A stretch of 64,000 nucleotides of DNA from Flavobacteriaceae bacterium (lineage in GTDB: Bacteria; Bacteroidota; Bacteroidia; Flavobacteriales; Flavobacteriaceae). A model generated the notes under the pieces. That model was not told the origin of the DNA. It worked only from the letters and a program-made list of their open reading frames with translations, and made no database searches. Positions 38,578 through 47,066 of the stretch are shown in pieces. Made by a program: the position numbers and the translations under genes. Numbering within the stretch: the stretch's first letter is position 1; every line of letters starts with the position of its first letter. Location of the stretch: NCBI GenBank assembly GCA_016780065.1, contig JADHML010000002.1, forward strand, positions 1-64,000. Reading direction: 5' to 3'.

Positions 38578-38579
38578 AA

Positions 38580-40988
38580 TCAATTTCTTAAAGGTTTGCC
38601 AGTTTTTAACATATGTTGAATCCGCTCGAGTGTTTTACGCTCTGTGCATAGAGACAAAAATGCTTCACGCTCTATGTCTAGAAGGTATTGTTCACTAACT
38701 CTAGTAGGTTGTGAGAGATCTCCACCAGCCATTACATAGGCCAGTTTATTCGCTATTTTTTTATCGTGTTCACTAATGTAGTTACCAGCTTGCATGGCAT
38801 CCGTACCCACTAAAAACATTCCCAAGGCTTGTTTGCCCAATACTTTTATGTCTTTTCGCATGATGGGTTTTGTGTACCCAGTTTCCGCCATAAGCAAAGC
38901 GTGTTGTTTTGCAATGGCCAATTGTTGTTGGTTTTGGGTTACTACAAGGTCTTTTCCTTTTTGTAGAATACCATAATCAAAAGCTTCATAAGCCGATTTG
39001 GCAACTTTGGCCATGCCTATGGTCAAGAAATATTCCTGTAGCACGTTGAGCTCTACATCATTTTTTCTAAATGAGTCAGCAGCTCTAAGTGTCATTTCTT
39101 TAGAACCACCCCCACCAGGGATAACACCCACCCCAAACTCCACCAACCCAATGTATGTCTCCGCAGCAGCTACCACTTTATCTGCGTGGAGGCACAATTC
39201 ACATCCACCCCCAAGAGTGAGTGTGTGAGGGGCTGCTACTGTCGGGATAGAAGAATAACGCATGCGCATCATTGTGTCTTGAAAATACTTGATCGCCATG
39301 TTGAGTTCGTCGTATTCTTGTTCAACAGCCATCATAAAAATCATACCAATATTGGCACCAGCTGAAAAGTTGGCACCTTGGTTGCCAACCACCAATGCTT
39401 GAAATTCTTTTTCAGCCAAATCCACCCCTCTATTCAGACCCTGAAGCACTCCACCTCCGATGGTGTTCATTTTTGAGTGAAATTCAACATTAAGCACTCC
39501 GTCTCCTAGGTCGATTAAAGAACATTCATCGTTTTTCCAAACAGTTTGAGTTTTCCTGCTATTGTCTAAGATCAAAAAGCTCTCTTGCCCAGGGATCACA
39601 ATCAGCTTCTTGTTGGGAATGTCATAATAGTGACGATTACCATCATTTAAACTGTAGAAACGAGCTTGCTCACTTGATGCCAATTCAACCACCCAATCAG
39701 AAACTTTGTGTCCAGCCTCTTCAATGAGTTTCATACCTTTTTTGATTCCTACAGCATCCCATATTTCAAAAGGCCCATGGGACCATCCAAAACCAGCTTT
39801 CATGGCATCATCGATGCGGTAGAGTTCGTCAGATATTTCAGGGATGCGGTATTGTACATAAGCGAATAGTTCACCAAAGTTTTTTCGGTAAAAAGCTCCT
39901 GCTTTGTCAGTACCTTCTATCAAAACAGTGTATCTGTCTTCGAGATTATCGATAGACTTAGTTTTATCGAGAGTGGCAAACTGCGCTCTTTTTTTCTTTC
40001 TATAATCCATGGAATCTAAATCCAAAGTCAGGATTTCAGAACTCCCATCATTATTTTTTGATTTTTTATAAAACCCTTGCCCGCTTTTAGATCCCAACCA
40101 TTGATTGTCCATCATTGTTTGAATAAAATCGGGTAATTCAAACACATTTCGTCTCTCATCCTTTGAGCAATGTTTGTGCAGGCCATTGGCCACATGAACA
40201 AGTGTGTCTAGTCCTACCACATCAACCGTTCGAAATGTTGCCGATTTTGGTCTACCGATGACAGGCCCTGTGAGTTTGTCAATTTCTTCAATAGTGAGCC
40301 CCATATCTTTGACTTGATGAAACAGGCTTTGAATGCAAAAGATTCCGATCCTGTTTCCAATAAATGCGGGTGTGTCTTTGGCTAAAACAGATTGTTTGCC
40401 TAAGTAACGAGTGCCATAATCTATTAAAAATGCTGTTACTTCAGCACTGCATTTTGGTCCAGGAACAACTTCGAAAAGTTTGAGATAACGTGGTGGGTTG
40501 AAGAAATGTGTTACAGCAAAATGTTTTTGAAAATCTTCAGACCTGCCTTCATTCATCAGTGCAATTGGTATCCCCGAAGTGTTTGATGTGACTAGGGTTC
40601 CAGATTTTCTGTGCTGCTCAATACGTTCGAAGATTTGTTGCTTGATGTCTAGGCGCTCGACGACCACCTCTATGATCCAATCCACCTCAGCAATACTAAC
40701 GATGTCGTCTTCTAGGTTTCCAGTGGATATGCGATTTGCAAATTTGTTGTGATAGAGTGGTGCAGGGTTGCTTTTTATGGCATTATTTAAGTTGTTGTTG
40801 ACAATTCTGTTTCGTACTAGATGATCATCTAGAGTCAATCCTTTTTGAGATTCTTTTTCGTTGATTTTTGAAGGGATTATATCAAGTAATAGAACTTCGA
40901 CTCCAATGTTGGCAAAATGACACGCAATACCAGAGCCCATAATTCCTGAGCCGATCACAGCTACCTTGTTAATTTTTCGATTTTTCAT
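38580..40988 (-). CDS. fadN: 3-hydroxyacyl-CoA dehydrogenase / enoyl-CoA hydratase, FadN-like
   Basis: Bifunctional beta-oxidation enzyme of 802 residues. The NAD-binding dehydrogenase comes first (GSGIMG at 13-18, then TSNTSGIPI and THFFNPPRYLKLFE). The crotonase domain is in the C-terminal half (GANFSAGANIGMI, then LTLGGGCELCLHAD and GLVEFGVGVIPGGGG). This is the reverse of the E. coli FadB order and the same as B. subtilis FadN. The crotonase glutamate position in GLVEFGVGVIPGGGGSKE is retained. Its ATG overlaps the marR stop by one base. Confidence 0.9.
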   Translation of the reverse strand: MKNRKINKVAVIGSGIMGSGIACHFANIGVEVLLLDIIPSKINEKESQKGLTLDDHLVRNRIVNNNLNNAIKSNPAPLYHNKFANRISTGNLEDDIVSIAEVDWIIEVVVERLDIKQQIFERIEQHRKSGTLVTSNTSGIPIALMNEGRSEDFQKHFAVTHFFNPPRYLKLFEVVPGPKCSAEVTAFLIDYGTRYLGKQSVLAKDTPAFIGNRIGIFCIQSLFHQVKDMGLTIEEIDKLTGPVIGRPKSATFRTVDVVGLDTLVHVANGLHKHCSKDERRNVFELPDFIQTMMDNQWLGSKSGQGFYKKSKNNDGSSEILTLDLDSMDYRKKKRAQFATLDKTKSIDNLEDRYTVLIEGTDKAGAFYRKNFGELFAYVQYRIPEISDELYRIDDAMKAGFGWSHGPFEIWDAVGIKKGMKLIEEAGHKVSDWVVELASSEQARFYSLNDGNRHYYDIPNKKLIVIPGQESFLILDNSRKTQTVWKNDECSLIDLGDGVLNVEFHSKMNTIGGGVLQGLNRGVDLAEKEFQALVVGNQGANFSAGANIGMIFMMAVEQEYDELNMAIKYFQDTMMRMRYSSIPTVAAPHTLTLGGGCELCLHADKVVAAAETYIGLVEFGVGVIPGGGGSKEMTLRAADSFRKNDVELNVLQEYFLTIGMAKVAKSAYEAFDYGILQKGKDLVVTQNQQQLAIAKQHALLMAETGYTKPIMRKDIKVLGKQALGMFLVGTDAMQAGNYISEHDKKIANKLAYVMAGGDLSQPTRVSEQYLLDIEREAFLSLCTERKTLERIQHMLKTGKPLRN

Positions 40989-41440
40989 TAGGCGCTCATT
41001 TCTTTTAGTGTGAAGGTGCTTTTGTCTTCCAACTTGCTCATGATGACATCGGCAACTTTGTGAAAAGCTTTTAATTCACTTTCAGTGATTGTTTTTTCTA
41101 TGGCTTGGTTGAATTTTTTGACAAGAGATTTTGACAATTTTCTTTTTTCTAAGCCTTCTTGAGTCAGTTTTATAAGCACACCACGCCCGTCTTCAGGATT
41201 GGGCTCTCGACGAACTAAACCCTTTTCCTCCATAGACTTCAATGTTCTGGACAGACTGGTGGCCTCCATGCCCATTCTTGGGCCTAGTGATGTGGAAGGA
41301 ACACCATCCTCAGCATCGATACTCAACAGCGCCAGTCCTGTTGCCATGGTAGCACCATATTTAGCGGCTTCTTCATTGTACATTTTAGCTACGGCCTGCC
41401 ATGTAGCCCGAAGAACATGATCTATAGTTTGGTATTGCAT
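40988..41440 (-). CDS. MarR-family transcriptional regulator of the fad operon
   Basis: Winged-helix regulator of 150 residues, first gene of the beta-oxidation operon. The DNA-binding region is around residues 48-100 (SLGPRMGMEATSLSRTLKSMEEKGLVRREPNPEDGRGVLIKLTQEG), with the recognition helix and the acidic-arginine wing (DGRG). No cysteine-based sensor motif is seen; a fatty acyl-CoA or fatty acid ligand is likely from context. Immediately upstream is a perfect 26-bp palindrome, a good candidate for its own binding site, so the operon is probably autoregulated. Confidence 0.88.
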   Translation of the reverse strand: MQYQTIDHVLRATWQAVAKMYNEEAAKYGATMATGLALLSIDAEDGVPSTSLGPRMGMEATSLSRTLKSMEEKGLVRREPNPEDGRGVLIKLTQEGLEKRKLSKSLVKKFNQAIEKTITESELKAFHKVADVIMSKLEDKSTFTLKEMSA

Positions 41441-41444
41441 GCCT

Positions 41445-41452
41445 CAAATGTA
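41445..41452 (-). promoter_or_regulatory. marR-fad operon promoter, predicted leaderless
   Basis: On the minus strand TACATTTG (41452-41445), a full -7 match, ends 4 bases before the ATG at 41440, the same spacing as at 34528-34535. The palindrome at 41457-41482 covers the space between this box and the expected -33 site. Confidence 0.6.
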
Positions 41453-41456
41453 TAAA

Positions 41457-41482
41457 AAAATACTATGCGCGCATAGTATTTT
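41457..41482. promoter_or_regulatory. Perfect 26-bp palindrome, candidate MarR operator
   Basis: AAAA-TACTATGCG joined to CGCATAGTA-TTTT, a flawless inverted repeat centred between 41469 and 41470. It lies between the acyl-CoA synthetase stop and the marR -7 box, so a bound dimer would block RNA polymerase. The minus-strand T run that follows means it could also act as a hairpin terminator for the synthetase gene (TACTATG-CGCG-CATAGTA). Both roles are possible at once. Confidence 0.7.
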
Positions 41483-41498
41483 AGTAAAAAAAGTAGGA

Positions 41499-43268
41499 CT
41501 ATTTATATATCCTTTCGATCAAGTGGTTGTATTTATTTGAGATAATCTTTCTTCGAAGTTTCATAGTAGGGGTGAGGTGGCCAGAGTCAACACTCCAAAC
41601 ATCGGGGGTTAAGAGAATTTTTTTAACTTTTTCCCACTGAGCAAATTGTTCGTTGGCTATATCAACTTCAGATTTTATTTTATCAATCACCTTATTGTCA
41701 GAAGACATTTCTTCAAGGCTTAGTTCCTTATCCCCATTTTCTTTCAGCCATGTGTTTAGAGCATCCGTGTTTGGCTCGATCAAGGCCGAAGGGTGTTTTT
41801 GTCCTTCACCTATTACCATTACTTGTTCAATAAATATTGACTGCTTAATCACATTTTCAATCACCTGGGGTGCAACATATTTACCTCCCGATGTTTTAAA
41901 CATTTCCTTTTTTCTATCGGTGATTTTTAAAAACCCATCTTCATCAATGTGCCCAATATCACCAGTATGGAAGTATCCATCTTTGATAACTTCCTTAGTT
42001 TTTTCTTGATCTTTGTAGTAGCCCATCATCACATTAGATCCTTTACAAAGAATCTCTCCGTCAGGGGCAATTTTAACTTCTACTTTATCAATCACTCTGC
42101 CCACTGTTCCAATTCGGTAGTTGCCATCTCGTAAGTCATTAACTGAAATCACAGGCGATGTTTCGGTGAGTCCATATCCTTCACAAACAGCCATGCCAGC
42201 AGCAGTAAAGACACGGGCGAGTCGTGGTTGGAGCGCGGCACTACCTGATGCAATTAGTTCCAAATTACCACCAAGAGCTGCTTTCCATTTTTTAAAAATC
42301 AATTTTCTTGCGATTTTTAATTTGAGCTCATAGATCCAACCATTTTGTCCGTAGGGTTCATATTGTAAACCCAAATCTACCGCCCAATTGAATAGTTTTT
42401 TCTTCAACCCAGTGAGGGTTTGTCCTTTGCTATAGATACGATCGTAAAGTTTTTCCAAAAGGCGAGGTACAGCTGTCATCACATTTGGATGCACTTCATT
42501 AAGGTTTTCTCCGATTGTCTCTAGAGACTCAGCAAAATATACTCGGGTTCCGGAAAGTGTATATAGATAAATGAGCATACGCTCATAGATATGACATAAG
42601 GGTAAAAAGCTCAAAGCAACCGCTTTGCCTTGTTCCAAAGGTAGGCGCTGTTGGCTGGCTAAAGCATTGGAAACAATATTGTGATGACTGAGCATCACCC
42701 CTTTTGGAGTACCTGTTGTTCCCGAAGTATAAATAATGGTCGCTAGATCTTGTGGACGTACAGACTCCATGATGGCCTGTATTCTGGGTTGATGACTTGT
42801 TTCGCCACCTAACTCTAATACTTCGCTCCAATGCGCACAACCATCTATTTTGTCGAAACTGTAAACCTGTTCTAGTTTTGGACATTGTTCCCGAATCGAA
42901 ACAATTTTATCATATACTTCTTGATCAGAAACAAAACAATATTTGGATTCTGAGTGATTGAGGATATATGCATAGTCTTCTGCTGTAATGGTAGGGTAGA
43001 TGGGCACGTCGACGGCACCTAATTGTAAAACACCAATATCTACAATACACCATTCTGTACGGTTGTTAGTTGAAATGAGTGCTATTTTATCGCCCTTGCG
43101 TACGCCTAGCTCCAACAATCCTCTACTTATTTGATTGGCTTTTGCCAAATATTCTTCACTTGATGTGTGCTCCCATACTCCATCAATCTTAGTGTTTAGG
43201 GCACAATCAATAGGGTTTGAGCGCACTCTGTGATGAAGGATGTCAAATAGGCGAGATGGTGTGCTCAT
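41499..43268 (-). CDS. Long-chain acyl-CoA synthetase (AMP-forming)
   Basis: Activates fatty acids to acyl-CoA. I start at ATG 43268 (MSTPSRLFDILHHRV), giving 589 residues, because the upstream ATG at 43298 would put the -7 box inside the gene. AMP-binding motifs: IIYTSGTTGTPKGVMLSH (about 179-196), GYGLTETSPVIS and YFHTGDIGHIDEDGFLKITDRKKEMFKTSGGKYVAP. It resembles the long eukaryote-like FadD15 group of synthetases. It lies directly upstream of the marR-fadNAE genes in the same direction and so supplies their substrate. Confidence 0.92.
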   Translation of the reverse strand: MSTPSRLFDILHHRVRSNPIDCALNTKIDGVWEHTSSEEYLAKANQISRGLLELGVRKGDKIALISTNNRTEWCIVDIGVLQLGAVDVPIYPTITAEDYAYILNHSESKYCFVSDQEVYDKIVSIREQCPKLEQVYSFDKIDGCAHWSEVLELGGETSHQPRIQAIMESVRPQDLATIIYTSGTTGTPKGVMLSHHNIVSNALASQQRLPLEQGKAVALSFLPLCHIYERMLIYLYTLSGTRVYFAESLETIGENLNEVHPNVMTAVPRLLEKLYDRIYSKGQTLTGLKKKLFNWAVDLGLQYEPYGQNGWIYELKLKIARKLIFKKWKAALGGNLELIASGSAALQPRLARVFTAAGMAVCEGYGLTETSPVISVNDLRDGNYRIGTVGRVIDKVEVKIAPDGEILCKGSNVMMGYYKDQEKTKEVIKDGYFHTGDIGHIDEDGFLKITDRKKEMFKTSGGKYVAPQVIENVIKQSIFIEQVMVIGEGQKHPSALIEPNTDALNTWLKENGDKELSLEEMSSDNKVIDKIKSEVDIANEQFAQWEKVKKILLTPDVWSVDSGHLTPTMKLRRKIISNKYNHLIERIYK

Positions 43269-43287
43269 GCAATTAGTTGTTCCTTCA

Positions 43288-43315
43288 CAAATATGCATTT
43301 ATTTCGGCAAAACAA
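43288..43315 (-). promoter_or_regulatory. Promoter of the acyl-CoA synthetase gene
   Basis: On the minus strand TTG (43315-43313, part of a TTTTTG run), 17 bases, then CATATTTG (43295-43288), the same -7 variant seen before the SusC-like gene. It supports the ATG at 43268 as the start. Confidence 0.5.
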
Positions 43316-43330
43316 AAAATATATCCCTTG

Positions 43331-46300
43331 CTAACCTTGTTTTTTGAGCCATTTATTGGCTGCAAAAAAAGCTTCTATCCATGGACTTACCTCATGGTCT
43401 AGGTTTTCGGGATAATGAGGCCAGTTCCAAGGAAATGTAGAACGTTCCAAATGGGGCATCATCACAACATGACGTCCTTTAGCATCACTTAAAATAGCCG
43501 TTCCATAATCCGATCCATTGGGGTTTGAAGGGTAAGCATCATAAGTATATGTGCCAACAATATTGTAGGCAGATTCAGTTTTGGGTAAATCAAATTTCCC
43601 TTCTCCGTGAGCCGACCAAATGCCAAGTCTTGCACCCTTAAGACCAGAAAACATTACCGTGTTGTTTTCTTTAATGTCAACAGTGCTAAAGGTACATTCA
43701 AATTTACCTGAGTCATTGTGTAACATTTTAGGTTTTTGATTGTCGTTCGGGTGCAAAAGTCCTAGTTCGATAAACAATTGACATCCATTGCACACCCCCA
43801 AAGAAAGTGTATCTTCTCTTTTGAAAAACTCCTCTAACGCCTGACGGGCGAGTGGATTGTATTTGAAGCTGCCTGCCCAACCTTTTGCAGAACCAAGGAC
43901 ATCAGAATTGGAAAAACCTCCAACCGCAACAATGAACTGAACGTCACTTAGATCTTCTCTTCCAGACATTAAATCGGTCATGTGGATGTCTTTAACTTCA
44001 AATCCTGCCAAATGCATCGCATAAGCCATTTCTCTTTCTGAATTGCTCCCTTTTTCTCGAATCACGGCAGCTCGAACTTTTTTTCCTGATGATTTGGGTA
44101 ATTTTCCATTAAAATTTTCAGGGAATATGTAATTCAGAGGGGTTTGGTGGTATGTTTCAAAGCGTTCTTTGGCCAACTCAGGTTTTGTTTGATGTGTATC
44201 CATCAAATATGAAGTGTGTAACCAATGGTCACGATATTTTGCAATGTCAAAATTCAGTGTTTTTTCACCTATTTGGATGTTCAGGCTTTTATCAGAGTTG
44301 ACATGGCCAATTAAGGTGAGTTGAACTCCTGATTTTTTGAGCTCCTCAGCCGTCTCTTCCTTTACTTGAATAATCAGCCCAGGATTTTCTGCGTACAAAA
44401 CCCTTTCATCTGGCGCTAGTGATGATAAATCAAGAGACATTCCAAGATGATTATCAGCAAAGCACATTTCTAACAAACTGGTGATCAGACCGCCAGACCC
44501 AATATCATGACCGGATTCAATCTTACCTTGTTGGATGGCTAATTGAATGGCATTAAATGAAATTTTAAACTTTTCGGGATCCAATACATCTGGAGTTTGA
44601 GATCCGATTTGTGAACGTAGTTGCGCAAAAGAGGATCCCCCAAGATTGAAATCGGTATCCGACATGTGAACATAATAGACCTTCCCTTTTTCAGCTTGAG
44701 CTACTGGACGCACTACCTTAGTCACATCGTTGCAATGTGCAGAGGCTGAAATGATAACAGTTCCTGGCGCCAATACATCTTGATCAGGATATTTTTGTTT
44801 CATCGAAAGCGAATCTTTTCCAGTAGGTATGTTGATCCCTAGCGCCATGGCAAAGTTCGAACAGGCTTCTACAGCGTTATACAGGCGTGCGTCCTCACCA
44901 GGATTGTTACATGGCCACATCCAATTGGCTGAAAGACTCACAGAGGAGAGCCCATCTTTTAGAGGTGCCCATATGATATTTGTCAGTGCCTCGGCTATGG
45001 ACAATCGACTTCCTGCTGCTGGATCAATCAAAGCACTTACGGGAGCATGTCCAATGGAAGTTGCAATGCCTTCTTTTCCAGTGAAATCAAGCGCCATCAC
45101 GCCGCAATTCGCTAAAGGTAGTTGGATGGATCCTACGGTTTGTTGTTGTGCAACACGTCCTGTCACACACCTGTCTACTTTGTTAGTTAACCAGTCCTTA
45201 CATGCGACAGCTTCGAGTTGTAATAAGTTTTCTACATCCTCGTACACATTACTATCTTCCCATATTACGGAGCTGTAGTCGCTCTTGAGGGTTTTGTCGT
45301 TTAGTTCTGTTTTTGGAGTTTTCCCAAAAAAATTAGCCAAAGAAAGGTCGATAGGTTTAACATCTGATTTCTCAGAAGCTACCACAAAATTTTGATCATC
45401 TGTGATTTGACCAACATCGAAGATAGGTGCCCGTTCTCTAGCAGCAATACGTTCGAGTTTAGAAAAGGTTTTATTATCAACAATCAACCCCATACGTTCT
45501 TGGGATTCATTCCCGATGATCTCCTTTGCCGAAAGCGTTTGATCTCCTACTGGTAAGGCATCCAAATTGATGGTTCCGCCTGTCTCTTCAACCAATTCTG
45601 ACAAGCAGTTTAGGTGACCTCCTGCTCCATGATCATGAATAGAGATGATGGGGTTTTTCTCAGACTCAGCCATGGCTCGAATGACATTGGCTACTCTTTT
45701 TTGCATTTCAGGGTTAGAGCGCTGAACTGCATTGAGTTCAATTCCTGAAGAAAATGCTCCAGTATTTGCAGAAGAAACGGCTGCACCTCCCATACCAATC
45801 CGATAGTTGTCACCTCCTAGAACGACAATCTTATTTCCCTTTTTAGGTGTGTTTTTTTTACTGTGTTTTGCGTGTCCATAGCCTATACCCCCAGCGAGCA
45901 TAATGACTTTGTCAAATCCGATGATCTCATCTTTTTCTTGATGCTCAAAAGTAGTGACAGATCCTGCTATGAGAGGCTGACCAAATTTATTCCCAAAATC
46001 ACTGGCTCCATTCGAAGCTTTTATTAAAATATCTAAGGGTGTTTGATACAGCCACGGACGTTCAGGTGTTTTTTCCCATGGACGATTAGACTCTAATCTC
46101 GAGTAAGCTGTCATATAAACCGCAGTTCCTGCTAAAGGCACAGATCCAATCCCTCCTGCCATTCGATCACGAATTTCTCCACCCGATCCAGTTGCGGCAC
46201 CATTAAAAGGTTCGACAGTTGTGGGAAAGTTGTGGGTTTCTGCTTTTAGTGATATTACAGATGGAATGGTTTTGGTTTTATAAATGCCAGCAGTTTCTGA

Positions 46301-46975
46301 GCTATCGGGCGCAAATTGTTGAATTTTTGGCCCTTTTATAAAAGCTACATTGTCTTTGTAGGCCGAAACCAAATTATCGGGTTGTGCCTTTGAGGTCTTT
46401 TTAATCAACTCGAACAAAGACTCTTCTTTTGTTTTACCATCAATAACAAAAGTTCCATTAAAAATTTTATGACGACAGTGTTCAGAATTTACTTGTGAAA
46501 AACCAAAAACCTCAGAATCTGTCAGGGGTCGACCCAGTTGTTGAGATAGCCCTATGAGGTATTCAACTTCGTCTGAGTTTAAAGCAAGTCCTTGTTCTTG
46601 ATTGTAGCTTTCAACATCCTCGATTTCAAGAACAGGTTCTGGAACAATTTCGATAGTAAACAAACGTTGATCGAGATTGTTAAATTTTTGAAATAGCATG
46701 GGGTCGATTTCGCTGTCGCTATTTAATGCAACAAACTGCTCAATACGCATAATACCTTCAATACCCATGTTTTGGGTAATTTCAACAGCATTGGTACTCC
46801 AAGGAGTAACCATGCTGATTCTCGGTCCCATAAAAGAACCCTCCAATATAGATTTGTTGATGTACGGAGCGTCACCAAACAGCCAACTTAATTTTTCTTT
46901 GGTTGATTTTTCTAAAGGTGTTTTAGTTTGTAGTGCGTAAACTCGGTCGTTAGGATTCCCAAAAAAACAGATCAT
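43331..46975 (-). CDS. purL: Phosphoribosylformylglycinamidine synthase (large type)
   Basis: Catalyses the fourth step of purine synthesis, FGAR plus glutamine plus ATP to FGAM. It is the fused single-chain form (1214 residues from ATG 46975, MICFFGNPNDRV) with PurS-like, two AIRS-like ATP-binding and C-terminal glutaminase domains. Evidence: NSEHCRHKIFNG (about 167-178), KAETHNFPTTVEPFNGAATGSGGEIRD, and the glutaminase triad region LGVCNGCQLF with the nucleophile Cys and VVMMPHLERSTFPW near the end. It is separated by 91 bases from the methyltransferase gene upstream and has its own -7 box. Confidence 0.97.
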   Translation of the reverse strand: MICFFGNPNDRVYALQTKTPLEKSTKEKLSWLFGDAPYINKSILEGSFMGPRISMVTPWSTNAVEITQNMGIEGIMRIEQFVALNSDSEIDPMLFQKFNNLDQRLFTIEIVPEPVLEIEDVESYNQEQGLALNSDEVEYLIGLSQQLGRPLTDSEVFGFSQVNSEHCRHKIFNGTFVIDGKTKEESLFELIKKTSKAQPDNLVSAYKDNVAFIKGPKIQQFAPDSSETAGIYKTKTIPSVISLKAETHNFPTTVEPFNGAATGSGGEIRDRMAGGIGSVPLAGTAVYMTAYSRLESNRPWEKTPERPWLYQTPLDILIKASNGASDFGNKFGQPLIAGSVTTFEHQEKDEIIGFDKVIMLAGGIGYGHAKHSKKNTPKKGNKIVVLGGDNYRIGMGGAAVSSANTGAFSSGIELNAVQRSNPEMQKRVANVIRAMAESEKNPIISIHDHGAGGHLNCLSELVEETGGTINLDALPVGDQTLSAKEIIGNESQERMGLIVDNKTFSKLERIAARERAPIFDVGQITDDQNFVVASEKSDVKPIDLSLANFFGKTPKTELNDKTLKSDYSSVIWEDSNVYEDVENLLQLEAVACKDWLTNKVDRCVTGRVAQQQTVGSIQLPLANCGVMALDFTGKEGIATSIGHAPVSALIDPAAGSRLSIAEALTNIIWAPLKDGLSSVSLSANWMWPCNNPGEDARLYNAVEACSNFAMALGINIPTGKDSLSMKQKYPDQDVLAPGTVIISASAHCNDVTKVVRPVAQAEKGKVYYVHMSDTDFNLGGSSFAQLRSQIGSQTPDVLDPEKFKISFNAIQLAIQQGKIESGHDIGSGGLITSLLEMCFADNHLGMSLDLSSLAPDERVLYAENPGLIIQVKEETAEELKKSGVQLTLIGHVNSDKSLNIQIGEKTLNFDIAKYRDHWLHTSYLMDTHQTKPELAKERFETYHQTPLNYIFPENFNGKLPKSSGKKVRAAVIREKGSNSEREMAYAMHLAGFEVKDIHMTDLMSGREDLSDVQFIVAVGGFSNSDVLGSAKGWAGSFKYNPLARQALEEFFKREDTLSLGVCNGCQLFIELGLLHPNDNQKPKMLHNDSGKFECTFSTVDIKENNTVMFSGLKGARLGIWSAHGEGKFDLPKTESAYNIVGTYTYDAYPSNPNGSDYGTAILSDAKGRHVVMMPHLERSTFPWNWPHYPENLDHEVSPWIEAFFAANKWLKKQG

Positions 46976-46994
46976 CAACTTGTGTTTGTCTATG

Positions 46995-47002
46995 CAAAAT
47001 TA
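46995..47002 (-). promoter_or_regulatory. purL promoter (-7 box)
   Basis: TAATTTTG read on the minus strand (47002-46995), a full -7 match, 19 bases before the ATG at 46975. The -33 region is not a clear match. No convincing purine riboswitch or other structure is seen in this 91-base gap. Confidence 0.5.
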
Positions 47003-47066
47003 CACATTCCCGAGCGGTATAGCGGGTTGTTTTTAGATAAATAATGAGGTGTTTTTAGCTAATTTA

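Noticed and set aside
41653-42009. Open frame of 118 codons on the plus strand inside the acyl-CoA synthetase gene
   Set aside because: Shadow frame; the minus-strand protein has conserved AMP-binding motifs throughout this stretch.
44829-45278. Open frame of 149 codons on the plus strand inside purL
   Set aside because: Shadow of purL; no promoter, and the purL frame is clearly coding.
47005-47040. CCCG...CGGG inverted repeat in the purL upstream gap as terminator or riboswitch
   Set aside because: Only four base pairs, no T run in the right place, and no match to a purine riboswitch layout that I can recognise.
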